A stretch of 64,000 nt of DNA from Isoperla grammatica (Eukaryota; Arthropoda; Insecta; Plecoptera; Perlodidae). Made by a program: the position numbers and the translations under genes. A model generated the notes under the pieces. That model was not told the DNA's origin. It saw only the letters and a program-made list of their open reading frames with translations, and searched no databases. The stretch spans positions 51,372,526 through 51,436,525 of the forward strand of contig OX246740.1 of the NCBI GenBank assembly GCA_945910005.1. The letters are read 5' to 3'. This document shows positions 28,235-40,694 of the stretch, piece after piece (within the stretch, counting starts at the first letter, position 1; each line of letters begins with the position of its first letter).

Positions 28235-31200
28235 ATGAGGATAACGGTGAGTTATGGGATGGATTGATTGATTGATTGATTTATCGGATTGATCGGATAT
28301 TTACCAATAATCGATAATCAATCAGTAATCAAGACTGTATAGTTTTCTTGATGAAAGAATAAATAGCTTGATCAAACAATTTAGTAGATGAACATTTTGA
28401 TATTGAATCGTTTTGTATAATTTATAGCACTGTTTAGCAGTACTCGATATAGTTGCTCAGTTTTTATACACATGTATTATACAGTAAACAAATTAAATAT
28501 ATCAGTTATAGCTTAGCATGTGTGAATTAAATAGCATAACATTAATATGTACTTTGGGTATTGTGTTTCAATATAATTGATCATAACAACATTCAATTGT
28601 TACAAATTACTTCAATCCTTGATAATATTTGGATAGGTGTAAGAAACCGTTAAAATGAAAAGTAAACTGACATTAACAGTATAATAATAAACAAACTACC
28701 ACTAGTGTCGTAAAATAATAATAGTGCAGCTGATGGAACATAATTAGGAGAGATGAATTGCTAATTGCATTAAAAAAGTGTAAACAACTATATCATTCAA
28801 GAAACATAGCCAATAAATCACGGAGGCTTCATTATAATGTTGATCTATACGATAGGACAGAAGTTGAATATATCCACAGTCAGAAAATTGATTTCAATCG
28901 ATATGAAATCGACAGTGACATTGGCAAAATTGTCTATTTAATATACATTTATTATCAATTGAAAGTAATTCACAAATATATAATTTTTAATCAATATCTA
29001 ACCAGATTTCAGGCCAACACATGATCATTTGATCTGAACGAAATAAGAAATTTCTATCCAGTATCTGCCTCAAATAGCAGTCAAATCAATATGATCTAGA
29101 TTAATAGGTGCCTTCTTTAGTAATCATCAGAAATGTCGTGGAATGTAGGCTACAATTTTGTTTTTACATCACCAGTACAAATACAATCTCCAAACCGGCA
29201 AGCAATCAAATCGTAGGCGATATTTAAGCACACATGTATATTCTTTACGTGTAGCATTCTAAGTAGCATACGCCTCCACAGAATTTGTTTAAAAAAATTG
29301 TGTTTATCTTCTCAAACGATCGTATTTGGTAACTTACTCCACACGATTTTTTTTTAGTTAAAATTGTTCTTCAATTAATGGTAGAATCATAATATGGATG
29401 ATACAATTTTAATAAAAAGTAAGCGTACGTTCCCAACTAAAGTATTTGTAGAGTGACGCGATCGAACCAGCTGGGATCGTTGAAGATAAACATGGGGCGA
29501 TGAGAACAGTAGAAACCAAGGCACATAGGTTCGAATGCCTCATAGCACAGGATTCTCTACACGCAAAATACAACCGTACACATAACAACACTAACCAGTA
29601 TACCCTATCACGTACAAACAGGGCCAGTGTTTTCAATCGTTCATAAAACAAGTAGTTTTATTAGCGACTTACTTGTTAAATATAATAATACCAGCCGTAC
29701 AGTCAAAAGCTTTGTGTGTAGATAGAGAACACTAGATAATCAGTTGACGGAAAAACAGAAATCACGTGTTAAAATAAAATTTAAAATTAAATTATTCCAT
29801 CCTCTGGCGGTTTACATATCGTAATCAATCAAAGTGTAGACTCATCATTTGTATGCGACAATCTTGTGATACACGTCATTTGACTGTCATACAAATATAG
29901 AATTAAACTTATAGGATTATTAGCTAATCTCCATTTCCCCTTGCAACTACCACATATTTTCCTAGCACCTATTTTTGCCTCCTTCCTTGCTCATACAACA
30001 GTGTTTTGATATTTATGGTTTGTCATAAGATAAACGTATTGTGATAATTATATTCTAGAGGACGATCAGTGATACATGATCATCTAGTTACACTCTATAG
30101 TATAGTATAACTAAGCTACAGTCCTTGACTCGATGGAGAACGGTTAAGCCCAATTTAGACGGTTCAATGTTCCGCTCAATGTTCCTTGAATTCAATTCAA
30201 GGACAAAAAAGCAACAAATAAAGTAGATTATTGTTGTGTTTTATCATCTATGTATATTTTGATGTTTTAAGTCCTTGAATTCAAGGAACAAAGAAACAGA
30301 ACATTGAACCGTCTGAATGGGGCTTTATAGAGGGAGCCAGGTTATATTTACTGTCTAGTTTAGTCTAGTATGGAGTGCAACACTGGTATGGATTATCACA
30401 CTTCAGATACTAAGTATAAACAGATCAACAATTAAACAAATTGCATAAATGTTGTCTCCGCAGTTAGAGTACCCGCCCGACAAGCTGTAGACCTGGGTTC
30501 GATTACCAACGGAACTGTTTTGTTTAATTCCTGCCATATACTATCAGCACTTGTTTGACAAAACATTATACATTTCAAGCCTCATATCAACTCAAAATGT
30601 GTATATTTCATTGACAAAACATTATACATTTCAAGCCTCATATCAACTCAAAATGTGTATATTTCATTCAATTAGACAATACATAACAAAATTTAAATTA
30701 TGTCTCTTTTCAAGATATTTGTGTTTGTTTTAAATACAATACATAAAAAAATTTAAATTATGTCTCTTTTCAAGATATTTGTGTTTGTTTTAAATGTATG
30801 AGGTTACATTTTTTAAAAACATTCAAAAGAAAACAAATCCATGAACAGTTCTCAGAAAAAAATGTTTTAATTTAAATTAATTTTTTTTTTTTTTTGGTGG
30901 TGCAAACAAACTTATAATTATTGTTCTGAAAGGGGTCTCAACTAACACTCTCCTCATGTTGCAGGGAGCGTCCTGCTTGGTGCTCGGCCTGCTGACCACC
31001 TGCAACGCAGTCCTACACGATGACGTCACCAACAAGCAGGTCACCAGCTACTCCAGTATGGTGATGCACAACGACTACTCAGTACCCGAGTCTCTGGGCG
31101 GGGGGCTGACGGTCCAGGAGCCCCCCAAGGGTTGGCCCTTCACGGACCCCACACTGCAAGAGATGGCGCACAGTCACCTAGCCTCGGACCAGGCGCCGGC

Positions 31201-34200
31201 GAGCAGTAGGCAGCATCAGGTGGTCTTGAAGCCGCATGGCCAATACCACGTAGCCTCGAACCAGGGCCCAGGACACACTCAACAACAACAATCAGTTTCG
31301 AGTCAAAGCAAACAGTATCACGCAGCCTCGAACCAGGTGTCAGGAAACAATCAACAACAGACAGCCTCCACTCAAAGCAAACAGTATCATGTAGCCTCGA
31401 ACCAGGGGCAAGGACATAATCAACAACAACAATCAGCTTCGAGCCAGATCAAACAGTACCACGTAGCCTCGAACCAGGGTATGGGAAGCAATCAACAACA
31501 GTCAGTAGCCTCGAACCAGGCGCCCATGCAGAAGAGAACGAGATCGAACGGTCTCGAGAGGGCGGTGGAGACGAACCACAACGGTGGACAAGAGGACGAA
31601 GACTTCAGCCCGGTGTCCTTCGTGCACAGTGAACGTCAGAAGACCTTGGGCGCGAGGAAGGCGAAGGGAGTCCCTCAGATGAAACACACGTCCGCCATCT
31701 TAGGTCAGAGCTCGGAGCTGCGACCTGGAGTCCTGGGGCCAAGGCAGCCCCGCCTTGAGCTGCCCCAAGGTCAAACAACCACCCCCAAGAAGGTTGTCTC
31801 GACACAAAAGTTTCAGATGTTTCACGGCGGACCTCAACCACCCTCTTATCAGGACGACATGAAGCCTATGCAGGTCAAATTCGAGGACTCACTGAGCACT
31901 CTACCGGGTCACAACGCCCCTAACAAGGCAGTTACATCCCATAACTTTGATCTCATGCACGGAGGACAGTTCGCCGGCCTCCAGCAAACCTCCTTCGGGC
32001 AGGAAGACGTAAAGTTCGGGGACTCACTGCCCACAACTCTACACAACACTCCCAAGAAGGTCGTATCATCGCAGAATTTCCAACTCTTCCACGGCGGAAA
32101 GTTCTCTGGGTCTCAGCAAACCTCCTTCGGACAGGACGACGTGAAGACCATCGCGGACAAGCCACTGCCCATGAGGAAGTTCAAGAAGAAGAAGGCTGCA
32201 AAGCCGCAGGGACAAGAACCCTCGGCTGTCAACGTGGGCTACACGATCGGGTTCGTGAACCACCCCGAGACTCAGCCGAAGGGCCCCGTCCACACCAACA
32301 GCCAGGTTGGTCTAAGCGACGGTATCTTGACTCTGACCAACGATGACATCATCGTGGGCAAGCCCGCTCACATCGGTGCGACCGGTGCGACCGGTCAGGC
32401 CGCCTCCACGCAGAACCACCAGATCATCCACATGATCCACAACCAGCAACACGAACAGGGGGGCGTGCCCGATAACCAGATCCCCACCGTCCATCACATC
32501 CTGCACAACCAACCGCTCAACACGCAACAGTTGTCCGACATCTTCTCCAACAACTACGAGGGTAACAAGGTGTATTCACACGTGATGCCCACGCAACAGG
32601 ACGTCGACTATCAGATCCAGACGGTGCCCGATCAACAGGTGTTACACCAACAAGGTCACCGGGACGCGAACGGTCACGTGATGTTGGTGACGCAAGAGTC
32701 TCCGTCGTCGGACACCACCTACTACAGCCCGCAGCAGTATCGGTGGAAAAACGTCAATGGAGTGGAGGTCGCGAGCAGTATTCCCGTGACGGAGGAGCAG
32801 AATGATGACCTGCCCAACCCCCACCATAAACCTCAGCCACCCCCTCAACGTCCACCCCCACCCCAACAACAACAGCCTCAAGCGCTAGCGCTGCAACAAG
32901 CTCCGCCCCCCATGGCTAATGACGAGGACGATGAACAACAGTATGTCTACCTCCCGGTGCTCGAACACTCGCCCTCACAACATTCCCAGCAGACGATACC
33001 GACACTCTCTCATCACGGCCAGATGGTCACTTACTCGCCGATTGTCAGCGGTCCTAGCGGATCGAGCAGCAACTTCGACCACAAGAAGGCGCTGACTCAC
33101 AGCGTGGGTTTCGACTACAGTAACGCGATGATATCCATGCCGCATCTACAGCCGGTCAGGGGTCAACACCAGAACCAGCAGAGTTTTGTGATCGTGGAGG
33201 ACGGAAGCGGAACCAAGTCGCAGACGCAGCTGAATCACGAGGAGCTGAACGGGGACATGGACATAAAGGTGGAGTACGTGGAGGTGGATCAGAACGCGGT
33301 CATGGGTGCGACGTCACAAGGCGGCAACCAACACGGTCTCACCTACGAACTGCCGAAGAAGACTCCGGGTCTACCAGCCGAGTTCCCGAAAGGTTTCAAC
33401 TTCGGTCCGATGCCCGTTATGAACACCAACGATCAGAATAATGGACAACATTTGTTTCTAGGACAGAATGGAGGATCACCAAATCAGCCGACTTTTGCTC
33501 AACTGTTTGGTAACGGCAACGCGGGACCCCAACAACAGAATTTCGGTCAAGAAGGATCGGGACAAACGTTGACGTTTGGACACGAGTTGCCCGTGTTCCC
33601 CAACTACGACTTCAACGGAGGGAAGGGAGTCTTTAAGCAGCCCAATATTCTTCATCTGCAGAACGGAGGGCACAACGCGGGCAACCAAAACTTCGGCGGA
33701 AATATTAATTCCAATTCAATTAGTTTTGGTCATCCGGGTGGCCAGCCAGGACATCAAGGATTTCCAGGACATCATTCAGGACGTGTGATGTTGAGTCAAG
33801 GAACATTCAGCGGCGAAGGTCTTCCAATAGCTGGTCTGGTAGAAGCCGGAGTGCCGCCCTTCAACGATCTTAAAGGACCTCCAATGAACATGGGAGGACG
33901 TCCTGGAGGTTTCCGTGGCGGACGAGTCATATCTCCCCCGAGGTTTGTGCAGAACTTCCAACAAGGTAGAGGTCAATTCCCACAACAGGGCGGCAGGATG
34001 CCGAACCAGGGGGTCATCTTCCATCAATTCATGCTCAATCCACAACAGCTCGGTCAGAACCAAGGACCCATACAAGGAAGACCCGTTCAGTTCCCTATGG
34101 GGGCACCGCAGCCGCCTCAACAACAACCACCTCCCCCTATGAACGGACCTCCCATCGTTCTCTCAATGAACACTTTGAATCATCATCACGCCGTTCAGAA

Positions 34201-34579
34201 CGCCATACGTCAAGCAAACCAACACAAGCAGAACCTCAGACAGAACCAACAGTTCCACATAGACGGGGCGGGTGTGCCTTCAAACAACCGCCCTAGCTTC
34301 CCCCGACACCCGAACATGATGTTCCATAGGGAGAGACAACCCCTGAAACCCAGGGAGAATCAACAGGTGATTGTCCAGCGCGAGAAGGACAAGCGACACA
34401 AACACATGCAGAAAGAGCGCAACGAACTGGCCAAATACAACAGCATGCTGTCGGTGGCGCTGTTCAAACCCGTGGGCAAGGTGACGTCGCAGTATTTCAT
34501 CAAGAACGACGTGAAGAGTGCAGAGTTTCCGATCACGAGTTCGTTCACGTTGGACTTGAAGCCGCCGAAGATGAAGTAG
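28235..34579 (+). CDS. Secreted Gln/His/Asn-rich repetitive protein, 1208 aa
   Basis: Exon 1 is ATGAGGATAACG (28235-28246, donor GTGAGT); exon 2 is 30965-34579 (acceptor TTGCAG, stop TAG). Phase 0. The join gives the signal peptide MRITGASCLVLGLLTTCNA, cut before VLHDD. Residues about 96-192 hold four to five imperfect repeats of KQYHVASNQG..NQQQQS. Residues 277-400 hold three copies of TPKKVVS.QNFQLFHGG..SFGQ(D/E)DVK. A Pro-rich stretch follows at about 620-660, then long Gly/Asn/Gln/His/Phe-rich segments. The C-terminus is basic, then a more ordered-looking FKPVGKVTSQYFIKNDV tail. No enzymatic or chitin-binding domain is seen. Likely an extracellular structural protein by composition, secretion and gene layout; this is inference. 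The short frames on both strands inside it are shadows. Confidence 0.85.
30147..30324. mobile_element. MITE with TTA duplication (family A) in intron 1
   Basis: 178 bp, flanked by TTA at 30144-30146 and 30325-30327. Ends AGCCCAATTTAGACGGTTCA and, on the other strand, AGCCCCATTCAGACGGTTCA. The internal TTGAATTC...AAGGACAAAAAAGCA matches the element at 11999-12169. Tourist-like; no coding capacity. Confidence 0.68.
30463..30512 (+). repeat. tRNA-like SINE head fragment
   Basis: GTTAGAGTACCCGCCCGAC...CCTGGGTTCGATTACC resembles the D-arm-to-T-arm part of a tRNA, with a B box GGTTCGATTACC. No acceptor stem is visible, so not a functional tRNA. Confidence 0.3.
30555..30795 (+). repeat. Two adjacent recent tandem duplications in intron 1
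   Basis: A 56-bp unit starting TTGACAAAACATTATAC occurs at 30555 and 30611, identical. It is followed at once by a 60-bp unit starting ACAATACATAA at 30676 and 30736, nearly identical. Both are two-copy and appear recent. Confidence 0.85.
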
Positions 34580-35903
34580 AAATTGTGTACGGAATAATAT
34601 AGACAATGTCAGATAAGAAATTCAAGTTGCTCAAAGCATAACCGTGCAGTTTTATTTAGATTGCATTCGTGGCGCGTTTAATTGCATAGTTGATGATAAT
34701 TACCCGAGTATTATTTGCATAACGGTTTTATTATCAAACAATGCACTCTCGTTGTTCACATTGTTTAAACCGCCATTGTGAACAATCGTTTGTGAAGGGA
34801 ATACAATCAGTCGACTTGTAGATTGGCGCACTTAACTTCGTTTTGGATGCGTGACAACCATTTTGGGCAAACAGGCATGAAGGTTAAATTAAATTTAAAA
34901 GAAAGGAACCTAATTACTTTGGTTATTATAAAACTATTGATATTGACACCCATAGTATATTTTTAAAGGTGTATTGAATAATTCGGTAATGAATTCAACC
35001 TAGAGGAAAATAATAAGCAATTATTTTTATTGAGTTTAAAGCTAACTACCGGTAATTAAAATAGCTGGAAGTTTTAAATTCGCGTTTTTAGAACAGACAC
35101 GCATTTCCTGTTATCGCGACCGAAACAATAAACAACAATACAGTAGTTAGTAGGAAAATTTGTTGAACGGGCAAAATAACTTCCACGACAATGCGACATA
35201 AGTTCCACACAACGATTAATGAACTTCCCGTCTAAGAAACGTACCAGGTTCGATTCCCGGTTGTCGACAACGACATCCTCAAACAGAAAACGAAAGTCTT
35301 CATCCAATTCCAAGATCCAACACAATAAAACTTCCTTGCAACATTCTCGGAAGATTTTTTTTCTTATCCCGTTCGGTAAATAACAAACACTTAACAATCA
35401 TAAACTCGTGGCTTTCTAATGCAATACACACGAACGACGAAGCAGTCGTCATTGTTACGCCCAATTGTTAAGTGTACGAGCGCTGATGAAAGTAGCCCCC
35501 TACTCTACTTGCTGTCAAGGTTAACTACCGTGACCAATAGACTTACGGCTCATCGTCATGTATACAATATCATCTATACTATACGCTTTCAGACTCGCTT
35601 CATGCAATTTCTCTAATTAGCAATATATTAAATGTGTGTGTGGAAGAATTATTATGCACGGCTTTCATCGAATTAAGACCAGGCCAGTGATTAAATAATA
35701 CGTTTGATGTAATATGGGAAATTGTGTCGATTGGTTTGACCGGAGATGCGAGGGAATAAGGATTCAATCAGTCAATCGTAGAGCTATAATGTTGTTAATT
35801 GTAGAGCAAGCATTTATAAAGATCCTAGGCTCATTTTATATAAAAACCGACACACTAACAGTAGAGTAGGTGTGATGTTACAAGAATGAATTAGTATGTG
35901 AAT

Positions 35904-36140
35904 ACTGTTCCTAGTCACATTATAAATATATAAAACCAATATTTCTAGATACTAGTCAGTTCTCTTCTTTGCTTCGAATGGCGAAAATACAATAATCTCT
36001 CTCAATAATAGCTTTCATTCTATGAATGTATTTTTACAGCTGTTATTGAGAGATTCGTGTCTGTTAATCTGTTGAAGAGAGATGATTGGTTTCTCGAAAT
36101 GTTGCTTTTCTATCGTTTCATGTGACTAGGAACACTGTGT
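35904..36140. mobile_element. Inverted-repeat MITE (family B, GTTCCTAGTCACAT ends)
   Basis: GTTCCTAGTCACAT at 35907-35920 is mirrored by ATGTGACTAGGAAC at 36120-36133. Inner arms AATCTCTCTCAATAATAGC and GCTGTTATTGAGAGATT also pair. The end resembles the CTGTTCCTTGTCAATT end of the element at 40512, and both contain a TCTCGAAAT(A/G)TTGC segment. Exact limits and target duplication are uncertain. Confidence 0.55.
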
Positions 36141-36636
36141 CCAATCCAATTATTTCTTGGAACACCCTCCCTTTTTGGGTAACATCACGACCACCTAGAT
36201 CAACGTCGAACAGGAATAATCAAAATTACATCTTGAGATGATTTTTTTTTAATTTCCATACCGATTTTGATGTTATTACGCTTTTATGTAAACTCGATGA
36301 AGAGGACAGATTTTAGAATGGTATTTGTTGAAAATCTATACAGATTGTTTCCAATTTTATGCTCTACCGTCGTTTTTGAGTCGTTGAGTCGTTCGTATGA
36401 GTTCAAGGTTACGGCCGTGTCACACGCGAAAGTTGGACTCGAATTGGGACACTTGTTGGAAACACAAGTCGGAACTAGGAGACGCCAGAAACTTAGCTAG
36501 GTTTAACACATTTGAGGCCGTGACTCCACTAACTATTGTACTCCAATAAGATGTGGTCTAGGTGCCAAAGCGAAGCCGCTCCACGGATAGTTGTCGACGC
36601 ACGTCTTAAAACACGCGTAATGAAGTTTGGTGCCCG

Positions 36637-36652
36637 TGCGTGCGTGCGTGTG

Positions 36653-36684
<32 letters not shown>

Positions 36685-36690
36685 TGTGTC
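36637..36690 (+). repeat. (TGCG)n microsatellite
   Basis: About 54 bases of GCGTGCGTGTGTGCGTGCG-type tetranucleotide repeat. Confidence 0.9.
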
Positions 36691-39600
36691 CAACGCTTAC
36701 CCACTGCGTTGACACCGATGAACAATTTTTAGTAACTTTTAACATGCCATGTGTTATGTTAAAAGTTAAGTCATCTGCGTTGGATGACGCAGGTATGCAA
36801 ACGGAAGTCAAACTCGCAAAATTAATGTTTTTGTTGATATCTTGATATCTTCAAGATATTAAAAAAATGATTCATACCCGGGGATTGGAGATTAATTCTT
36901 CGTTTGTAAATCCACTCTTTATATGATTCAAAATAAAATCCCGGTTATCCATCACTTTTTCAAATATCTTCAAGCGTTCTCGACATATAAATTAAGTACT
37001 GTCAATTTTGCACGGTCAACTTTTTCGAGTACCCGTTGCCATTTAAAGGTATCTTAGACAAATACCATATCATGTTGATCACAATCTATTCAGGATCTAC
37101 TTGCTAAATCAACAAATAATAGATTTGGGGATGTGGAAGTAGACTTTGCGTTCATTTTCATTGAGACACAAAAATGAAAAATAACTACCTTCCTTATTAT
37201 ATGTCAATCCCAGTAACAGCATTCATTGTTGTAATACATCCTAACGTAACCGACCGATTTCATATTTAACCGCCTAAAACATCTATTAAGTAAAAAAACT
37301 AATTACACTGTTGTCGAAAGTCGTTGCCTCACTTTTTACGACGAAGTTAATTGATGTAAATTACCAACCAGCCTACCTTAGCTCATGATACATCACATGA
37401 AAACTGCACGGTTACCAGTAATTAACCTTCATGCGTAATCATATGTATGCCAGTCGGCTGCGTTTAGACACGCTAGCTTATAGACGGAAGTGCAGCGAGA
37501 TGTGGCGTGCGCGCGCACACTGATGCACCGCGTTGATGCACAGCCGACTAAACGTTCGCACCGAAATAGTGGCGGTGGTTTGTTTCGAATAGGCGAATAA
37601 TAATCAAAGCGAGATGCAACAATGGAGTTGTCTCTAGCAACTGATTGTTTGTCTGGCCTATGTGGTGTGACAGTGTGGTGTCACAGACCCCTCTATCGCA
37701 TCATATGTGCTGCTCTCACAGAAACAAAGATTGATTATCTAACTACTTTTAATTTTTAAAATCACCAAACATTGTAAAGGCTGACAAAGGTTAATTTGTA
37801 AAATTTTAAGATAATTTATGGCTCTGTTCTTGTTTCTCATCAAGGTCATCTAAATCTTCAAAAACAACCATTCAAATGTATATAGGTAAGGTTAATAGAT
37901 GAATATCTTGTACGCATCAATGAACTTTGATATAACATTTACACATTCATTTCTGATTATTTTACGTTGTTCTTGAAGATTTGGTATAGAGAGCCGTACG
38001 AGAGAACTAACAGATCACAAATCTGTATTGTTATGAGAACGCTTTGAACAATCCCAACTTCTAAGTTAATATATTTTAACAATCTTGTTATACCAGCTTC
38101 TACACAACTACAAACGTTGGGCCCCTAACAGTCGTTGGCACATTAATTTATATTTCTGTGAGTTTCCTTTCTGTTAATATTTATGTCTTCCTTGTTATTG
38201 TTCGTGTGTGTTATATGTTGTTTGTATATTGTTAAAGAAAACATTACTTCTTGTATATAAAATGTAAACAATTAAACGTGTTCATTTTGTAACCCTGAAA
38301 TGCTTCCTTATCCTATTATTGGGGAAATTGAATCGTTCACTCAAGGTCTGAGTATCTCTACATGCATGAGTGAGTTATGGAAACGGACGCTACCCAGACC
38401 CAAATAATATTAATATATTAATTAGCTCAAATTATAAAACAATTATTACAGTTAGTATAAATTTAATTAAATCAATCAACAGCTCATAATGTTAACGAGC
38501 AGCAAATAAGGTTTAATAAACCGGTACATAATTGTTTACGTAGATCAACTCATTCTTGAAAAGCACAAACAAATAAAGTAGATTTTCGTGTTTTTTTAAT
38601 TTTTTTATTACAACTTAACGCAGTCACACGCACATTCAGTCTTCATTTAAATGTACTTAATTGGCATAGGGCACAGATCAAACCTTCTATTCAGTACAAA
38701 AAACTGATTTACATTTGAAGGAGATAACAAGTCTACACAAGAAATAACAGATAATGAACGTCCATTTAACGGGATTAAATTATTTAATTATTAGCTTGGT
38801 TATCAATCTGCGATTGAGTTTGATTATCGAGTTCAATCACTTCACTGCTAATGTAAACATAAGTTCAATACCCTCCCCAAAAATATGGGAGCGAGTCGAA
38901 AGTTGGACATTACCAGGATTGGAATGAAACATCTCAAAATCAAAATTAATGTATGAAAGTGAACAAGGATTCAATTTTATAACATGTACACGCAAGTTGA
39001 GAAACTCTATTTCGATCTCACTCCTGTTATGTTAACAAGGCCTGACATAACAATACAGCCAATTATTTGACCTTCTGAAAAACACTCTACACCACACCAG
39101 CTAACAACGCTGCCCAATTCACCGTGACATTATTATCAATTCCCACACTTTTTCCCAAATCGGATCTTCTTTTTACGCAGATTGTGAGACGTCAATCCAC
39201 CAAGCAGAGCCAATGGTTCCGCTCACAACCCAACTTAGTAACAACCAAAACGAAGAAATATGTTCTTTTTGGTGTTCGACATTGCATTTACAACAGATCC
39301 GGGTTTAAGGACTAAAATATATGAACCCATATTTTACATTTAATAGTAATTATCTGTCCGATACGCTGTGAGCAGAGGAAGCAAACCAGTAAACAACGCG
39401 TTTCAAGGCTATTGAAATACATTATATTAATTAATTAAGTGGGGCCTAAGACGCTAGAGTTTGATATATATGTAGGTGGTTAACCTATAATATTAAAAAG
39501 GGAAAAGAAAATGAAAAAATAACTATTCGAGATGGTTATGAGGTGGTGCTGGATTTAGCTTCACATTTAACGACGCCCTCCAAAGTCTAGGTGTCCGGGA

Positions 39601-40511
39601 GCGGCATATTTTGCAACTAAGTGAATCCAGCGTTTGCACAGCCTTCCCACATTAGCCTACATGACCTAGTTATCAAAACTATAATCAATAATAACCAAAT
39701 AATCAGATTGTAAAGTGTAACTTCGCTTCCTCTCCACCCATCAATGGACTTGGGCTTTACCTGTAAGAACATCTTAGCTCTAGATTTTTTCCCAAATCGA
39801 ACGGCAACAGTACTTTCGTCAACTACTATCTTTCCGCCGTTTATCACAGACAACAATGGTATTTCCTGTGTCTCAAAGTCGTTTCAAAAACCGAAATATT
39901 TTCCTTACATTATTTTGAAAAAAAAAAAATATGCTGCCTAAAGTGATGGTTCTGTAAATAGCTCTACCCGTCCGGGACCATCCGTGCCCAATTTGTAGGC
40001 CGGAACAGTAGAGTACCGGATATGGTGATGTTGCCTGCATCAAAGCTCTACATTTTGGCTGCCGACGACCAAGATACCATTCAAATCGTGGACCAACTTG
40101 GTTATTATATCACAATTTCTTATTGAAACTCTATTTCGATTGCGAATCTGCCGTAACCTAACCGTTGGCGTAACTGATTGCACCGACTGCGACCGTAGAC
40201 CAAGACGTTGTCGAGACTGCGCTACTACCGACTGTTTCACACCCCTTTTGTTCTACTTCACCAAAGAGATCATTAATGTGGAAACGAGAAAATTAAATGA
40301 AAATGTACCGCAAGTAGTTCACGCCCGTTACCAGAACATCATGATTTTCCACATTGGTTCCACAGTTAGTTATAGTATTCGGTGTTTTATTATGTACTCG
40401 CCGAATCGTTTCTATTGCACATCGCCGTGGTCGTCATAAGGGAATGGATTTGAAAGTCAATGAGTTTTTGAGGGGGTGCGGGATTGGTGGATTTGTGTAA
40501 TTAAAAATATA

Positions 40512-40694
40512 GGACTATACACTGTTCCTTGTCAATTCAAATTATTAGAAAACGACGCAATATTTCGAGAGCTAATCAGCTCTCTTCAACAGGCAACCGT
40601 CCACTACCAAGAGACCATTGAAGAGAGCTGATTAGCTCTCGAAATATTGCGCGATTTATAATAATTTTAATCGACAAGGAACCGTGTATAGTCC
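40512..40694. mobile_element. Inverted-repeat MITE with TA duplication (family B)
   Basis: 183 bp, GGACTATACACTGTTCCTTG at the left, mirrored at the right as GGACTATACACGGTTCCTTG on the opposite strand, flanked by TA on both sides (40510-40511 and 40695-40696). The inner arms CAATATTTCGAGAGCTAATC and GATTAGCTCTCGAAATATTG are perfect over more than 30 bases. A TA duplication is typical of Tc1/mariner-type elements. Confidence 0.68.
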
